Shown: positions 1 through 6,977 of the stretch, in pieces
How positions within the stretch are numbered: the stretch's first letter is position 1
Layout of the letters: every line of letters begins with the position of its first letter
Origin: Casp-actino8 sp044355095
GTDB lineage: Bacteria > Actinomycetota > Acidimicrobiia > Acidimicrobiales > Ilumatobacteraceae
NCBI GenBank assembly: GCA_044355095.1
Contig: JBIKYT010000075.1
Span: 1-8,999, forward strand
Reading direction: 5' to 3'
Length of the DNA stretch: 8,999 nucleotides
Program-made: the position numbers and the translations under genes
The notes under the pieces: model-generated
The model's input: the letters and a program-made list of their open reading frames with translations, nothing else
What the model was told of the DNA's origin: nothing
The model's database searches: none

Positions 1-605
1 CTCGTGGTGCACATCGTTGACAGCGCCCAAAATTGAGTGTTGTGTGAATGCATCACGCCCTTGGGCAAACCAGTTGTTCCCGACGTATACATGATGTACA
101 ACAAGTCGTCGCCAGATGCCGTCACCGCAGGCTCGGCGTTCGACATAGTTGCTGATTCAGCGACAAAGTCACGAGCGAATGCCGGCTTCGTTGCAGCGTC
201 ACCTACATATAGCCACGACTTGATGTCGGTGCGATCGCCGCGCGACTGCAATTCAGAAACATTTGCCGCAAACTCTGCACCGAAGACAAGAACGGTTGTT
301 CCCGAATCTTTCAAGATGAATTCGAGCTCGTCGGGAACAAGTCGCCAGTTCAACGGAACGATGACCGCACCCAATTTGGCAGTGGCGAAAAACGCAGTCA
401 TGAACTCGGCCGAGTTCATTTGCAACAATGCAACGCGATCACCTTTTTTCACTCCGGCATCAACAAGTAGCGAAGCAACCTTGTTGGTTTCGCTGTTGAG
501 TTCGGCGTAGGTGTAGCGGCGCCCGGCAGCTACGTCATACAGGGCCTCAATGGTTCCATTGATGTGGGCTCGACGGGCAAGAAGATTTCCAATGTTTACG
601 GTCAT
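1..605 (-). CDS. AMP-forming acyl-CoA synthetase, N-terminal part (cut by window edge)
   Basis: Reading leftward from the ATG at 605-603, the frame stays open for 201 codons to the window edge. The product belongs to the class I adenylate-forming enzymes, which activate a carboxylic acid with ATP and load it onto CoA in the cytoplasm. The clearest evidence is the phosphate-binding signature YTSGTTGLPKG at about residues 173-183. Before it come the usual N-terminal blocks: RYTYAELN near residue 30, a GVKKGDRVAL segment near 51-60, and a KLGAVIVPLNWRL segment near 77-89 followed by PDELEFIL. Family members are usually 500-550 residues, so about 60% lies outside. The acid substrate cannot be told from this part; the NWRL type is common in medium/long-chain and aromatic acyl-CoA ligases. 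It is divergent from the lipoprotein gene at 689, and the 83 bp between them must hold both promoters. No clear ribosome-binding site precedes the ATG. Confidence 0.93.
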   Translation of the reverse strand, partial: MTVNIGNLLARRAHINGTIEALYDVAAGRRYTYAELNSETNKVASLLVDAGVKKGDRVALLQMNSAEFMTAFFATAKLGAVIVPLNWRLVPDELEFILKDSGTTVLVFGAEFAANVSELQSRGDRTDIKSWLYVGDAATKPAFARDFVAESATMSNAEPAVTASGDDLLYIMYTSGTTGLPKGVMHSHNTQFWALSTMCTT

Positions 606-676
606 AGGTTCAAATATTGCCATATGGAGTGCACCAGCAGTACAGCGGGCTCTCATCAATCTCACTCGTCCATCAC

Positions 677-682
677 TAAACT
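677..682 (+). promoter_or_regulatory. Candidate -10 box for a leaderless transcript of the CapA-like gene
   Basis: TAAACT fits the TANNNT form of actinobacterial -10 boxes. It ends exactly six bases before the GTG at 689, so transcription would begin at or next to the start codon. No purine-rich ribosome-binding site lies between 660 and 688, and an in-frame stop (TAA, 677-679) excludes any start further upstream. No convincing -35 hexamer is visible near 654-659. Leaderless mRNAs are common in actinobacteria; applying that here is inference from spacing alone. Confidence 0.35.
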
Positions 683-688
683 CGCACC

Positions 689-1876
689 GTGCACTTTCGT
701 CGCCTCGTCACCGCCGCTGCAATTCTCTTGGGCCTCACCTTGGCCGCCTGTGGGAACGGCGAAACAACCCCTGAAGCCACCGATCAGGCATTGACCCCCA
801 GCACCTTGGCTCCAGTCGTCGAGACTTCAACCATCCCAGCCGAAACCACAACTGTGGTCCCCTCGCCAGTCACCATGAGCCTCGCCTTTGCTGGCGACAT
901 CTTGATCCATAGCCAAGTCTGGAAAGCCGCCACGGTCAACGCTGGCGGAAGTGGCTACGACTTCACCCCAATGTTCGCCCGAGTCAAGCCCCTGATTGAG
1001 GGCGTCGACCTGGCGATCTGTCACCTTGAGGTTCCGTTAGTTGCCCTTGGCGAAAAGCCCACGACTAATCCGCTCTATTCAGCTCCGACCGAACTCGCGT
1101 GGGCGATCAAAGGAATGGGATTTGATCGCTGCTCAACCGCAAGCAACCATTCGTTTGACAAAGGCGTGAAAGGTATCGAGGCAACCCTCAATGAATTCGA
1201 TGCGCTCGGTCTCGGCCAAGCTGGAATGGCTCGAACACCGGACGAAATTGAACCAAAGGTGTTTGACGTCAAAGGCATCAAGGTCACGCATCTCTCGTAC
1301 ACATTTGGGTTCAATGACATCCCAGCACCGAATGGCGAAACGTGGCGCTCCGCGCTGATCGACCCAGCGAGAATCATCGCTGATGCTCAAAAGGCTCGCG
1401 ATATGGGGGCACGCGTTGTCATCGTGAGCATGCACTGGGGACGCGAAACTCAGACCGATCTCAGTGATTTCCAACTCACGAACTCCGATGCCATCACCAA
1501 ATCTGGATTGATTGATTTAGTGGTCGGCCACCATGCTCACGTCGTACAAAAGATCGAACAAGTCAACGGAGTTTGGACACTTTTCGGTTTAAGCAATCTG
1601 ATTAGTTACTTGCCAACCACCGATGCATTTCCGAACAAAACTCAAGATGGTGTCATTGTGACAACCAACATCACGCTTAACCCCGACGGTTCGGTGCAAG
1701 TTGAGCAACCAGTTGCTCACCCAATTTGGGTCGACAAATACAATGGAGTTGTCGTGCGACCTGTTTTGACTGACCTCGTTGATCCAACAACTTCTGAAGA
1801 AACGAAAGCCGAACTTGCCGTCTCACTAGAACGCACTCGTTCTGTGGTCGGAGAATTCTTTCCCGTCGCCCCTTAG
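689..1876 (+). CDS. CapA-family (poly-gamma-glutamate synthesis type) metallophosphatase-like lipoprotein
   Basis: This 395-residue protein starts with GTG at 689, the first possible start after the in-frame stop at 677. Residues 1-21 form a lipoprotein signal: basic MHFRR, a hydrophobic core and a lipobox ending LAAC with Cys21. A Thr/Pro-rich linker follows (about 25-62), so the protein is probably anchored on the outer face of the membrane. The rest matches the CapA/PgsA-type calcineurin-like fold: AGDILIH (68-74), CHLEVPL (111-117), ASNHSFDKG (151-159), VSMHWGRE (247-253) and VGHHAHVVQ (279-287), giving likely metal ligands Asp70, Asn153, His154, His249, His282 and His284. Family members take part in poly-gamma-glutamate capsule synthesis or release, but many homologues stand alone with no known substrate. 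No capB, capC or pgsE neighbour is seen, so capsule synthesis is not supported here. The family's usual NLE at the second motif reads HLE. It is the first gene of a three-gene run. Confidence 0.88.
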   Translation: MHFRRLVTAAAILLGLTLAACGNGETTPEATDQALTPSTLAPVVETSTIPAETTTVVPSPVTMSLAFAGDILIHSQVWKAATVNAGGSGYDFTPMFARVKPLIEGVDLAICHLEVPLVALGEKPTTNPLYSAPTELAWAIKGMGFDRCSTASNHSFDKGVKGIEATLNEFDALGLGQAGMARTPDEIEPKVFDVKGIKVTHLSYTFGFNDIPAPNGETWRSALIDPARIIADAQKARDMGARVVIVSMHWGRETQTDLSDFQLTNSDAITKSGLIDLVVGHHAHVVQKIEQVNGVWTLFGLSNLISYLPTTDAFPNKTQDGVIVTTNITLNPDGSVQVEQPVAHPIWVDKYNGVVVRPVLTDLVDPTTSEETKAELAVSLERTRSVVGEFFPVAP

Positions 1877-1882
1877 GACATC

Positions 1883-2281
1883 ATGACAATTGTTGAAAAT
1901 GCAGTCCGGTCTCACGTCGCTTTATGGAATGCCATGGATCGAGAATCATGGATTCAGTTGTTCTCGCCACACATGGTTTTTGAAGACCCTGTCGGCACAC
2001 CCGAAAAGATGGGTTTAGACGCGGTCTACAAATCTTGGGATCGCTCGTTCAAACCTGGCCGTCGCTGGACTTTGCATCCCGAGCACATTGTCGCGGCCGG
2101 CAATGAAACTGCCGTAGTGATGCGCAACGAGGGCGACCTCAATGGCCAAAAAGTGACAATTCGCAGTATTGAGATTTTCATTGTTGATGATTCGGGATTT
2201 TTGGTGCGTATTCGTTCATTTTTTGATCAACCGATCGACTTTGCCCTCTCCGATTACTTCACACCCGAACGAACCGAGTGA
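1883..2281 (+). CDS. NTF2-like (SnoaL / ketosteroid isomerase-like) small protein
   Basis: This 132-residue protein has no signal peptide and should be cytoplasmic. Its length and pattern fit a single NTF2-like cone fold: an N-terminal helix (VRSHVALWNAMDRESW), then FEDPVGTP at 33-40 and a beta-rich second half. The EDPVG block closely matches delta5-3-ketosteroid isomerase, where that aspartate is the catalytic base (Asp38 in the Comamonas enzyme); here it is Asp35. By my hand alignment the other two catalytic positions differ: the oxyanion-hole Tyr falls on His11 and the second Asp on Glu97 (SIEIF). It could therefore be an isomerase, dehydratase or cyclase of altered chemistry, or a binding protein. 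The ATG lies 6 bp after the upstream stop with AGGA (1875-1878) as a weak ribosome-binding site. The TetR gene starts 12 bp downstream, so the three genes are probably co-transcribed. Confidence 0.85.
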   Translation: MTIVENAVRSHVALWNAMDRESWIQLFSPHMVFEDPVGTPEKMGLDAVYKSWDRSFKPGRRWTLHPEHIVAAGNETAVVMRNEGDLNGQKVTIRSIEIFIVDDSGFLVRIRSFFDQPIDFALSDYFTPERTE

Positions 2282-2293
2282 ACTAGTACCACG

Positions 2294-2893
2294 ATGCAAA
2301 TAGATACCACTGCCCGCGACATGCTCAATCGGACGATCGCCGTTATCGAAACTGACGGTGAAGAGGGCGTTCGCGTCGTTGATATTGCCAAGCACGTTGG
2401 TGTCGCTGTCACCACTCTGTTTCATTTGTTCGGCAATCGTGAATCACTGATACAGGCCGCACAAATTGAACGTTACGTACGTGGTCTTGCCACCATGATT
2501 GAAGAGTTTGATGTTGCCACGGCAATAGCAAAAACCAAAGAAGATTTCCGTGCTGTTGTCATTCGTATGGTGAGATCAGAAATCGCCCCAATTAATTCGG
2601 CAATACGCCAGAGTCGTCAAGGTGTTTTTGGGTCAGCATATGGTCGACGCGACCTGACGACTGCATTGACCGAAAGCCACAACAGCATGTGCCTCGGAAT
2701 GCAAGTTGCCTTCAATCGTGCTCAAGAAAACGGGTGGGTTGACCCAACCCTTGACACCTTGGCCACTGCTTATTGGATACTCGGACTCATCAACAGTCGC
2801 GTGTTTATTGAAGCCGGCTCCCCACAACTTGATCGACGGGCCTGGGATGATCTCACCTTGAAATCAATTTTGCGCGTTCTCTTTGTTGACTAA
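2294..2893 (+). CDS. TetR/AcrR-family transcriptional regulator
   Basis: This 199-residue cytoplasmic DNA-binding protein is of typical TetR size. The N-terminal helix-turn-helix is clear: a first helix with AVIETDGEEG (16-25), then VRVVDIAKHVGVAVTTLFHLFGNRESL read across about 26-52, the standard pattern in which the recognition helix ends in a Y/F-H-x-F-x-(N/S)-(R/K)-E-x-L block. Residues 60-199 are helical and variable, as expected for the ligand-binding and dimerisation domain; the ligand cannot be read from sequence. It starts with ATG 12 bp after the NTF2-like gene and is last in the run, so autoregulation of the operon, or control of the divergent acyl-CoA synthetase, would be normal for this family but is inference. 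I found no convincing TetR palindrome in 606-688. Its TAA stop (2891-2893) overlaps the stop codon of the convergent TIM-barrel gene. Confidence 0.92.
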   Translation: MQIDTTARDMLNRTIAVIETDGEEGVRVVDIAKHVGVAVTTLFHLFGNRESLIQAAQIERYVRGLATMIEEFDVATAIAKTKEDFRAVVIRMVRSEIAPINSAIRQSRQGVFGSAYGRRDLTTALTESHNSMCLGMQVAFNRAQENGWVDPTLDTLATAYWILGLINSRVFIEAGSPQLDRRAWDDLTLKSILRVLFVD

Positions 2894-3666
2894 AATTCGC
2901 CACACGTTTGTTGCGCGAACTTCAATAGATGTTTCGCCCGCTCAACTGGGTCATTGATGTCGCGCAAGAACTTTGAACGAACTTCAAAGGACAAAGGTAC
3001 ATCTGGCACGGCTTGCAGTAGCTCGACAATTGGCAAAGAGCCTTCACCAGGACAAAGTCGCCCATTGAGTGCTTCATCTAACAACCCACCAAAGTCGGTT
3101 GGGCGTTCTGCTGGTGCATCGCAAATCTGCAGATAAGGAAAGAGTTTGATCGGCATTGCCTGTACTTCTTCAATCGACGAGCCCGATCGTGACAAGTGCA
3201 AATTGTCAATGAGCACCCCGCCGTTTGTTGCTCGTGAATTTTCAACAATTTCGGCGGCCATGGACAGAGTGTTCAACGGAAAGATAGGCAAGAACTCACA
3301 TACAACTTTGATTCCATGCGGACGAGCCATCTCGCAGACTTCTTGATATCGAGCCGTTGTTCGTGATTGATCTTTCAATCGACTCGTAAACAAAATGTGT
3401 TGAGCACCAATTACCGCGGCCGCTTCTATCAGTTGTTCAGCAAAATCATTACCGTCTTCAGAAGGAATGATTGGCTCAATGTCTAAGGCAAGGACTCCGG
3501 TGTCATCGAGGCGTTGGCGAACTTCACGCGACGTTGAATCAGTCCACGTTTTTCCATCAAACCAGATTCCAACTGCGGGCCAACCGGCATCGTGAGCAAC
3601 TGTCACCATGTCGGCTGGCGCAACATCAAGCTGCACACCAGCAGCGAGCGAAAGTAAACGAGTCAT
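2890..3666 (-). CDS. Sugar-phosphate isomerase/epimerase-like TIM-barrel protein
   Basis: This 258-residue protein is of the xylose isomerase-like / AP endonuclease 2 TIM-barrel superfamily. The start is set at the ATG at 3666-3664; a TTG just before it (3669) would add one residue. Barrel strands and candidate metal ligands are visible: VGIWFDG (32-38), LALDIEPI (59-66), KVVCEFLPI with Glu124 (120-128), GGVLIDNLHLSRSG with Asp154 and His157 (149-162), YLQICDAP (178-185), CPGEGSLPI (205-213) and LSFEVRSKF with Glu228 (225-233). The spread of Glu, Asp, His and Glu ligands is that of cofactor-metal sugar isomerases, epimerases and 3-dehydroshikimate dehydratase-like enzymes; length is normal (250-300). 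The substrate is unknown. No signal peptide is present, so it acts in the cytoplasm. It follows the alpha/beta-hydrolase lipoprotein gene by 9 bp on the same strand, implying one transcript, and ends in a 4-bp convergent overlap with the TetR gene. Confidence 0.87.
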   Translation of the reverse strand: MTRLLSLAAGVQLDVAPADMVTVAHDAGWPAVGIWFDGKTWTDSTSREVRQRLDDTGVLALDIEPIIPSEDGNDFAEQLIEAAAVIGAQHILFTSRLKDQSRTTARYQEVCEMARPHGIKVVCEFLPIFPLNTLSMAAEIVENSRATNGGVLIDNLHLSRSGSSIEEVQAMPIKLFPYLQICDAPAERPTDFGGLLDEALNGRLCPGEGSLPIVELLQAVPDVPLSFEVRSKFLRDINDPVERAKHLLKFAQQTCGEF

Positions 3667-3675
3667 CAAGCCTGA

Positions 3676-5286
3676 TCACCGCGTTGCGTAACTAGCACCA
3701 GCAGCCTTTATGTGCTCGGCGTCAACGGCAAGAATCGCACCACTTTCAACGGCAGCGTCGGTTGCTGCATTCCATTTCGCAATGAAATCGTCCGCTGTTG
3801 GATACAAAGCCGTGAGTTCATCTGCGGTAAAACTACGCGTCGTTCCGAATAGCCCACAGAAGCTGCCGCCTTCTTGACCAATACCGCTCAAGGCAGCCAA
3901 CGGAACGTCAACATACGGTGTTCGAATTCCGCCAAGAGCATTGCCCTGTGCGTCCAAGTTGAATCCCGTCAGATCCGCATTGTTTTCAAGTCTGGGCATT
4001 GATGGCGGTGGTGTGCCAGTGCGGACCCATTGGTTCAGTGAATGAATGGCCGAACGCAAAACGTAGGTATGTGGTCCGGCATTGATTGGCAAGCCACATT
4101 CGATGATTCCCATGTACACCGATGACGGCGCACCGAACTGAGCGTCAAACAAGCCCTGGTCTCCGTTACCGCTTCCGGTGTCTGAGTCGCCGATACCCAA
4201 ACTGTATGCATCGCCGTGAGCTGTACCGGCCGCTTCCCAACCACGGAAGAAATCGGTGTCTGGCTGTTCGGCCTTGCGATAACCAAGGTTGGTTCCGACA
4301 ACGTCGGTTTCAGCCGAGAAGTTTAAGACCGGTCGCTTGAGATCGGTACGAATCAGTGCGACCTCTGGACCTTTCACATCTGACGGGTCGCTGGGGTCAG
4401 CGCAATTTGTCGCGCAGTACAAGTTCGCTGCCCGTGCGCCACGACTATGCACGAGATAGCCGTTGTATACATCGTGGGTAGGTGCAACTGCATTGAGATA
4501 CGCAGCCATGCGGAACGCGGACTGTGATTCGCCCATGCCAATCACTGTTGTCGGCTCGAGACCTCCGAGAATTGTGTCTGCCTGGTTCCAGACAGTCGCA
4601 CCCGCTTGACTGAAGATGTCGTAGCTGTAGTTGTCGCCGGGGTGATTCAAAGTTCCGTATCGCTCGGGGTCGGCAATCTTTAATACTCGGAACTCACCCA
4701 TCCTGTTTCCGCCACCTTCAACACCAACGCGCTGGGTTGAAACTCCGACCCATACGGATCCTTGGCGGAGCATTTCAACCCATGACAATGACCAGGTCGG
4801 ACCAGTATCTAATCCTGCGGTGACGTTGAGCCATTCCACATACACCGTGCCGCTGAATTCAGAAGCGGCCACTGGACGTCGAACCAAGATTCGAGTCTTG
4901 TATTCGGCGGTGTCCTTGGGGGTGACGGTCCACATGCCGTCTTCGGTTAAGGGCTGATCAGAGGTGTAACTGTTGGCAGTGCCGCTGATAAAGAATTCTT
5001 CTTCGGTATAACCAAAAGGCGCGCCATCAAAAGTTGCTGTACCGAAAACGATTTGGCCACCACCACCGGTGACGGGGCCTTCGACAGTCGTTTCTCCGAC
5101 ATCAGTCATTGCGACAGGTACTGGAGCAAAAACAGTTGTCGTTGGCGCCTCGGTAGAGGGAGCTTCAGTATCGGCCACTGGAGCGGTCGAGTCGACAGTT
5201 GACGAATCGCTCGTCGAGTCACTGCTGGAGCAACCAACAGCAGCCACAACCAGCATCGGAATAACAAAGAGTGCACGAAATTTCAT
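3676..5286 (-). CDS. Alpha/beta-hydrolase-domain lipoprotein (Abhydrolase_10 type)
   Basis: This 536-residue exported protein starts at the ATG at 5286-5284. That start puts a signal peptide at residues 1-19 (MKFRALF, hydrophobic core, AAVGC with lipobox Cys19) and is preceded by a GGGGG ribosome-binding site. The frame is open upstream to 5463, but that stretch has no signal-like or domain-like sequence. After a Ser/Thr/Pro linker (20-60) comes a large catalytic domain. The nucleophile elbow is VIGMGESQSAFRMAAYLNAV, with Ser254; the candidate acid is Asp328 or Glu326 in VLNFSAETDVVG, and the candidate histidine is His357 in GTAHGDAY. GESQS replaces the textbook GxSxG, which is normal for the Pfam alpha/beta-hydrolase domain family I assign it to. 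Four cysteines may form disulfides (for example Cys291/Cys295), consistent with export. It is probably an extracytoplasmic esterase-like enzyme of unknown substrate. The TIM-barrel gene follows 9 bp downstream. Confidence 0.88.
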   Translation of the reverse strand: MKFRALFVIPMLVVAAVGCSSSDSTSDSSTVDSTAPVADTEAPSTEAPTTTVFAPVPVAMTDVGETTVEGPVTGGGGQIVFGTATFDGAPFGYTEEEFFISGTANSYTSDQPLTEDGMWTVTPKDTAEYKTRILVRRPVAASEFSGTVYVEWLNVTAGLDTGPTWSLSWVEMLRQGSVWVGVSTQRVGVEGGGNRMGEFRVLKIADPERYGTLNHPGDNYSYDIFSQAGATVWNQADTILGGLEPTTVIGMGESQSAFRMAAYLNAVAPTHDVYNGYLVHSRGARAANLYCATNCADPSDPSDVKGPEVALIRTDLKRPVLNFSAETDVVGTNLGYRKAEQPDTDFFRGWEAAGTAHGDAYSLGIGDSDTGSGNGDQGLFDAQFGAPSSVYMGIIECGLPINAGPHTYVLRSAIHSLNQWVRTGTPPPSMPRLENNADLTGFNLDAQGNALGGIRTPYVDVPLAALSGIGQEGGSFCGLFGTTRSFTADELTALYPTADDFIAKWNAATDAAVESGAILAVDAEHIKAAGASYATR

Positions 5287-5292
5287 GATGAT

Positions 5293-5297
5293 CCCCC
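5293..5297 (-). promoter_or_regulatory. Ribosome-binding site that fixes the start of the hydrolase lipoprotein
   Basis: On the minus strand GGGGG (within CGGGGGATC) ends six bases before the ATG at 5286. It is the only strong purine run near any candidate start of this long frame. It supports the signal-peptide start rather than the longer reading from 5463. Confidence 0.7.
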
Positions 5298-5307
5298 GAT
5301 CAAAAAA

Positions 5308-5338
5308 CAGTGAACCTGACAATAACCCAACTTCACTG
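5308..5338. repeat. Inverted repeat CAGTGAA / TTCACTG upstream of the hydrolase lipoprotein
   Basis: CAGTGAA (5308-5314) and its exact reverse complement TTCACTG (5332-5338) are separated by 17 bp, with half-site starts 24 bp apart. They lie 22-52 bp upstream of the hydrolase start codon, where a promoter would sit. A further copy, CAGTGAAC, lies at 5390-5397 in the same orientation as the 5308 copy. A CCTGAC direct repeat lies at 5315-5320 and 5354-5359. The arrangement could be an operator, but a 7-bp pair can arise by chance. No -35/-10 pair stands out. The rest of 5287-5528 shows no gene, hairpin terminator or RNA that I can recognise. Confidence 0.35.
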
Positions 5339-5528
5339 AATGTTCTAGTTTGACCTGACGAAACTCTGGATCGTGCAGTAACGCGGCTCCAGTGAACATT
5401 TGGTGGCCCACACATATCCCGCTGTTGTGATTCTGCACCGTCAGTACTTCGCATATTTCTCAAATTTCGTGCTTGCCGCGTTCACTTTGCACGACCATCT
5501 CGGGCAATACAACTTGCGATGGCTGCGC

Positions 5529-6819
5529 CTAGACGGGGATTAGTTCTCGACCGTCGGATGTGTGGACGTGCGTGACACCGGTGGTGTGGTCAATAGTTGT
5601 CGTGTAGCCCGCAATTGCTTTGTATCTGTTGTGTTTTCGACAGAGCGGGTCACCGTTGTCGGGTGATGTTGTCCCGCCTTCAGCCCATGGTCTGCGATGG
5701 TCGGCCTCACACGTTAAAGCCGTGCAGCCTGGCCAAATACATTTTCTTCGTCTCAGAAAGATCGCTTCACGTGACGAACCCGTGAATAAGCGTGATTTTC
5801 GTCCGAGATCGATCACGGTGCTTGGTGAACTCATGACAACACGTCGTACTTGACCGATCATTGATGCGACGATCGCATCAAACGGATCGATCGCAACACC
5901 AGCGGTGGTTTCACATCGACGTGAGTTGTTTTGGTGTGGCGAGACTCGTCGCTGGCTCATGGTTGACTCACCGACGTCGCCCACATACCCAGGTTCTGTT
6001 TCGTGTTGGTCATGTGGGCTCAATCGACGTTCGTCTCCCACGACCAGCTGCGTCTCACCAGTCAGATCACTCTCACCGTGCTCACGTTGAGATCATTGTG
6101 CTGGGTCAGATCGGTGTGGGGCGCAGCCTGTCGTCGGGTGACAACATCAGATGCCTTGATCGTCAACGATCTGACTTCACAGTTCGGTGGCATCTGGTTG
6201 GAGACCGGCGAGCAGGCGACGAGCCCGACACCGACATCATCACACCAGCAACAGAGACATCAACGTCGCGGTCTTCGTGGATCCGTTCGCTGTTGCGGTG
6301 TGCCCCGTCGGCGTCTGCGTAATGTTCCCAGCGAATCATGACCGTATTGAAGTCTTCATACGGCATGTCTTCAGCGCGATCGGCCAACATGTCCACGAAA
6401 GCAGGCAATTCCGCCGAGACTCGCTTGTTCGCGTGAGCAGCTGCGAGTCGGCGAACTTGGGCGACACCAATCGAGCCTGAACGCAACCGTTCAGAGATCT
6501 GTGGGAATTCGACGATCATGCGCGCGACTTTCACAAGATGTTTCGCATCACCCGCACTGTAGGAAATACCGGCTCGCAACCAGCCGGCCATCGTGGTGTG
6601 GCCGTGATCACGAAACGCACCCGTGCGATCAACCTCAGCCAAAACTTCAGCACGAGCAGCTTCAATAAACCGTGACGCTTTCTCAAGCTCAACCAAACGT
6701 GACATTGCGTCGTCGCCATCAACAATTGAGGATTGGGCTGACCACGCTGCACGCAAACCTGCAACGAGAAAACCACTGTTACTTTCGGCGGTTTTCGGTG
6801 TCAGATCACGTGAGAACAT
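5529..6819 (-). pseudogene. DUF222 / 13E12-type HNH endonuclease, broken by frameshifts
   Basis: The N-terminal part runs from the ATG at 6819 to a TGA at 6163-6165 and carries a DUF222 (13E12 repeat) domain: an ASRFIEAARAEVLAEVD helix, then GHTTMAGWLRAG, QVRRLAAAHAN and AHRNSERIHEDRD. The C-terminal part is in another frame, open from 6092 to the TAG at 5529. It carries CETTAGVAIDP, VRRVVMSSPSTVIDLGRKSRLFTG and a complete HNH zinc motif at 5631-5741 (CIWPGC, EADH, DNGDPLC, KHN). Between about 6240 and 6064 the continuation is in the third frame (EVRSLTIKASDVVTRR), so at least two shifts are needed. The first is near 6238-6246, where an extra GT in GGTGTG would explain it; the second lies between 6092 and 6064. 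The total of 1.29 kb is close to normal for an intact member, so little need be missing. The family is a set of repeated, often mobile-associated nuclease-like genes of unclear role. The HNH part could still be made from a GTG at 6041, but this is unproven. Sequencing error is the main alternative. Confidence 0.85.
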
Positions 6820-6826
6820 ATGTTCT
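6813..6826. promoter_or_regulatory. LexA-like SOS box over the DUF222/HNH start codon
   Basis: AGAACATATGTTCT is a perfect 14-bp palindrome. Its core GAAC-ATAT-GTTC matches the Gram-positive LexA operator (Bacillus CGAACRNRYGTTCG; mycobacterial TCGAACNNNNGTTCGA) except for A/T in place of C/G at the next position. The gene's ATG (6819-6817) lies inside it. As I recall, 13E12-family genes belong to the LexA regulon in Mycobacterium tuberculosis, so the pairing with this gene makes the match more than a chance palindrome. LexA binding would cover the predicted transcription start and repress the gene until DNA damage. Confidence 0.65.
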
Positions 6827-6827
6827 T

Positions 6828-6833
6828 AGTATG
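6828..6833 (-). promoter_or_regulatory. Candidate -10 box for the DUF222/HNH gene
   Basis: On the minus strand CATACT lies eight bases before the ATG at 6819, so the transcript would start about two bases before the start codon and be essentially leaderless. No ribosome-binding site is present. The best -35 (TTGCTT, 18 bp upstream) is weak. The LexA-like palindrome begins two bases downstream of this box, where a repressor would block RNA polymerase. Confidence 0.4.
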
Positions 6834-6977
6834 CCAGTTGGGTGTGGCAAAAAGCAAATGAAATCAAGGGTTTTTTGAAAAAAGTTTTCAGCATTATGGC
6901 CATCGAAACTGGTGGCGAGAACTAACGGAAAAGCCCTCATTTCTGCCACCAGAAAAACCAATATTGTGAATCAACCA

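Noticed and set aside
1075..1474. Minus-strand open frames of 100 and 113 codons opposite the CapA-like gene
   Set aside because: They are antisense to conserved metal-binding motifs of the real gene and have unnatural composition.
5287..5463. 59-residue N-terminal extension of the hydrolase lipoprotein frame
   Set aside because: The signal peptide with lipobox and the GGGGG ribosome-binding site both place the start at 5286.
5861..6480. Plus-strand open frames (up to 153 codons) opposite the broken nuclease
   Set aside because: They are Arg/Ser/His-rich, typical of antisense readings of such genes; the minus strand carries recognisable DUF222 and HNH motifs.
6871..6883. TTTTTTGAAAAAA palindrome as a rho-independent terminator
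   Set aside because: It has no G/C stem and a one-base loop, and lies between gene starts rather than after a gene.
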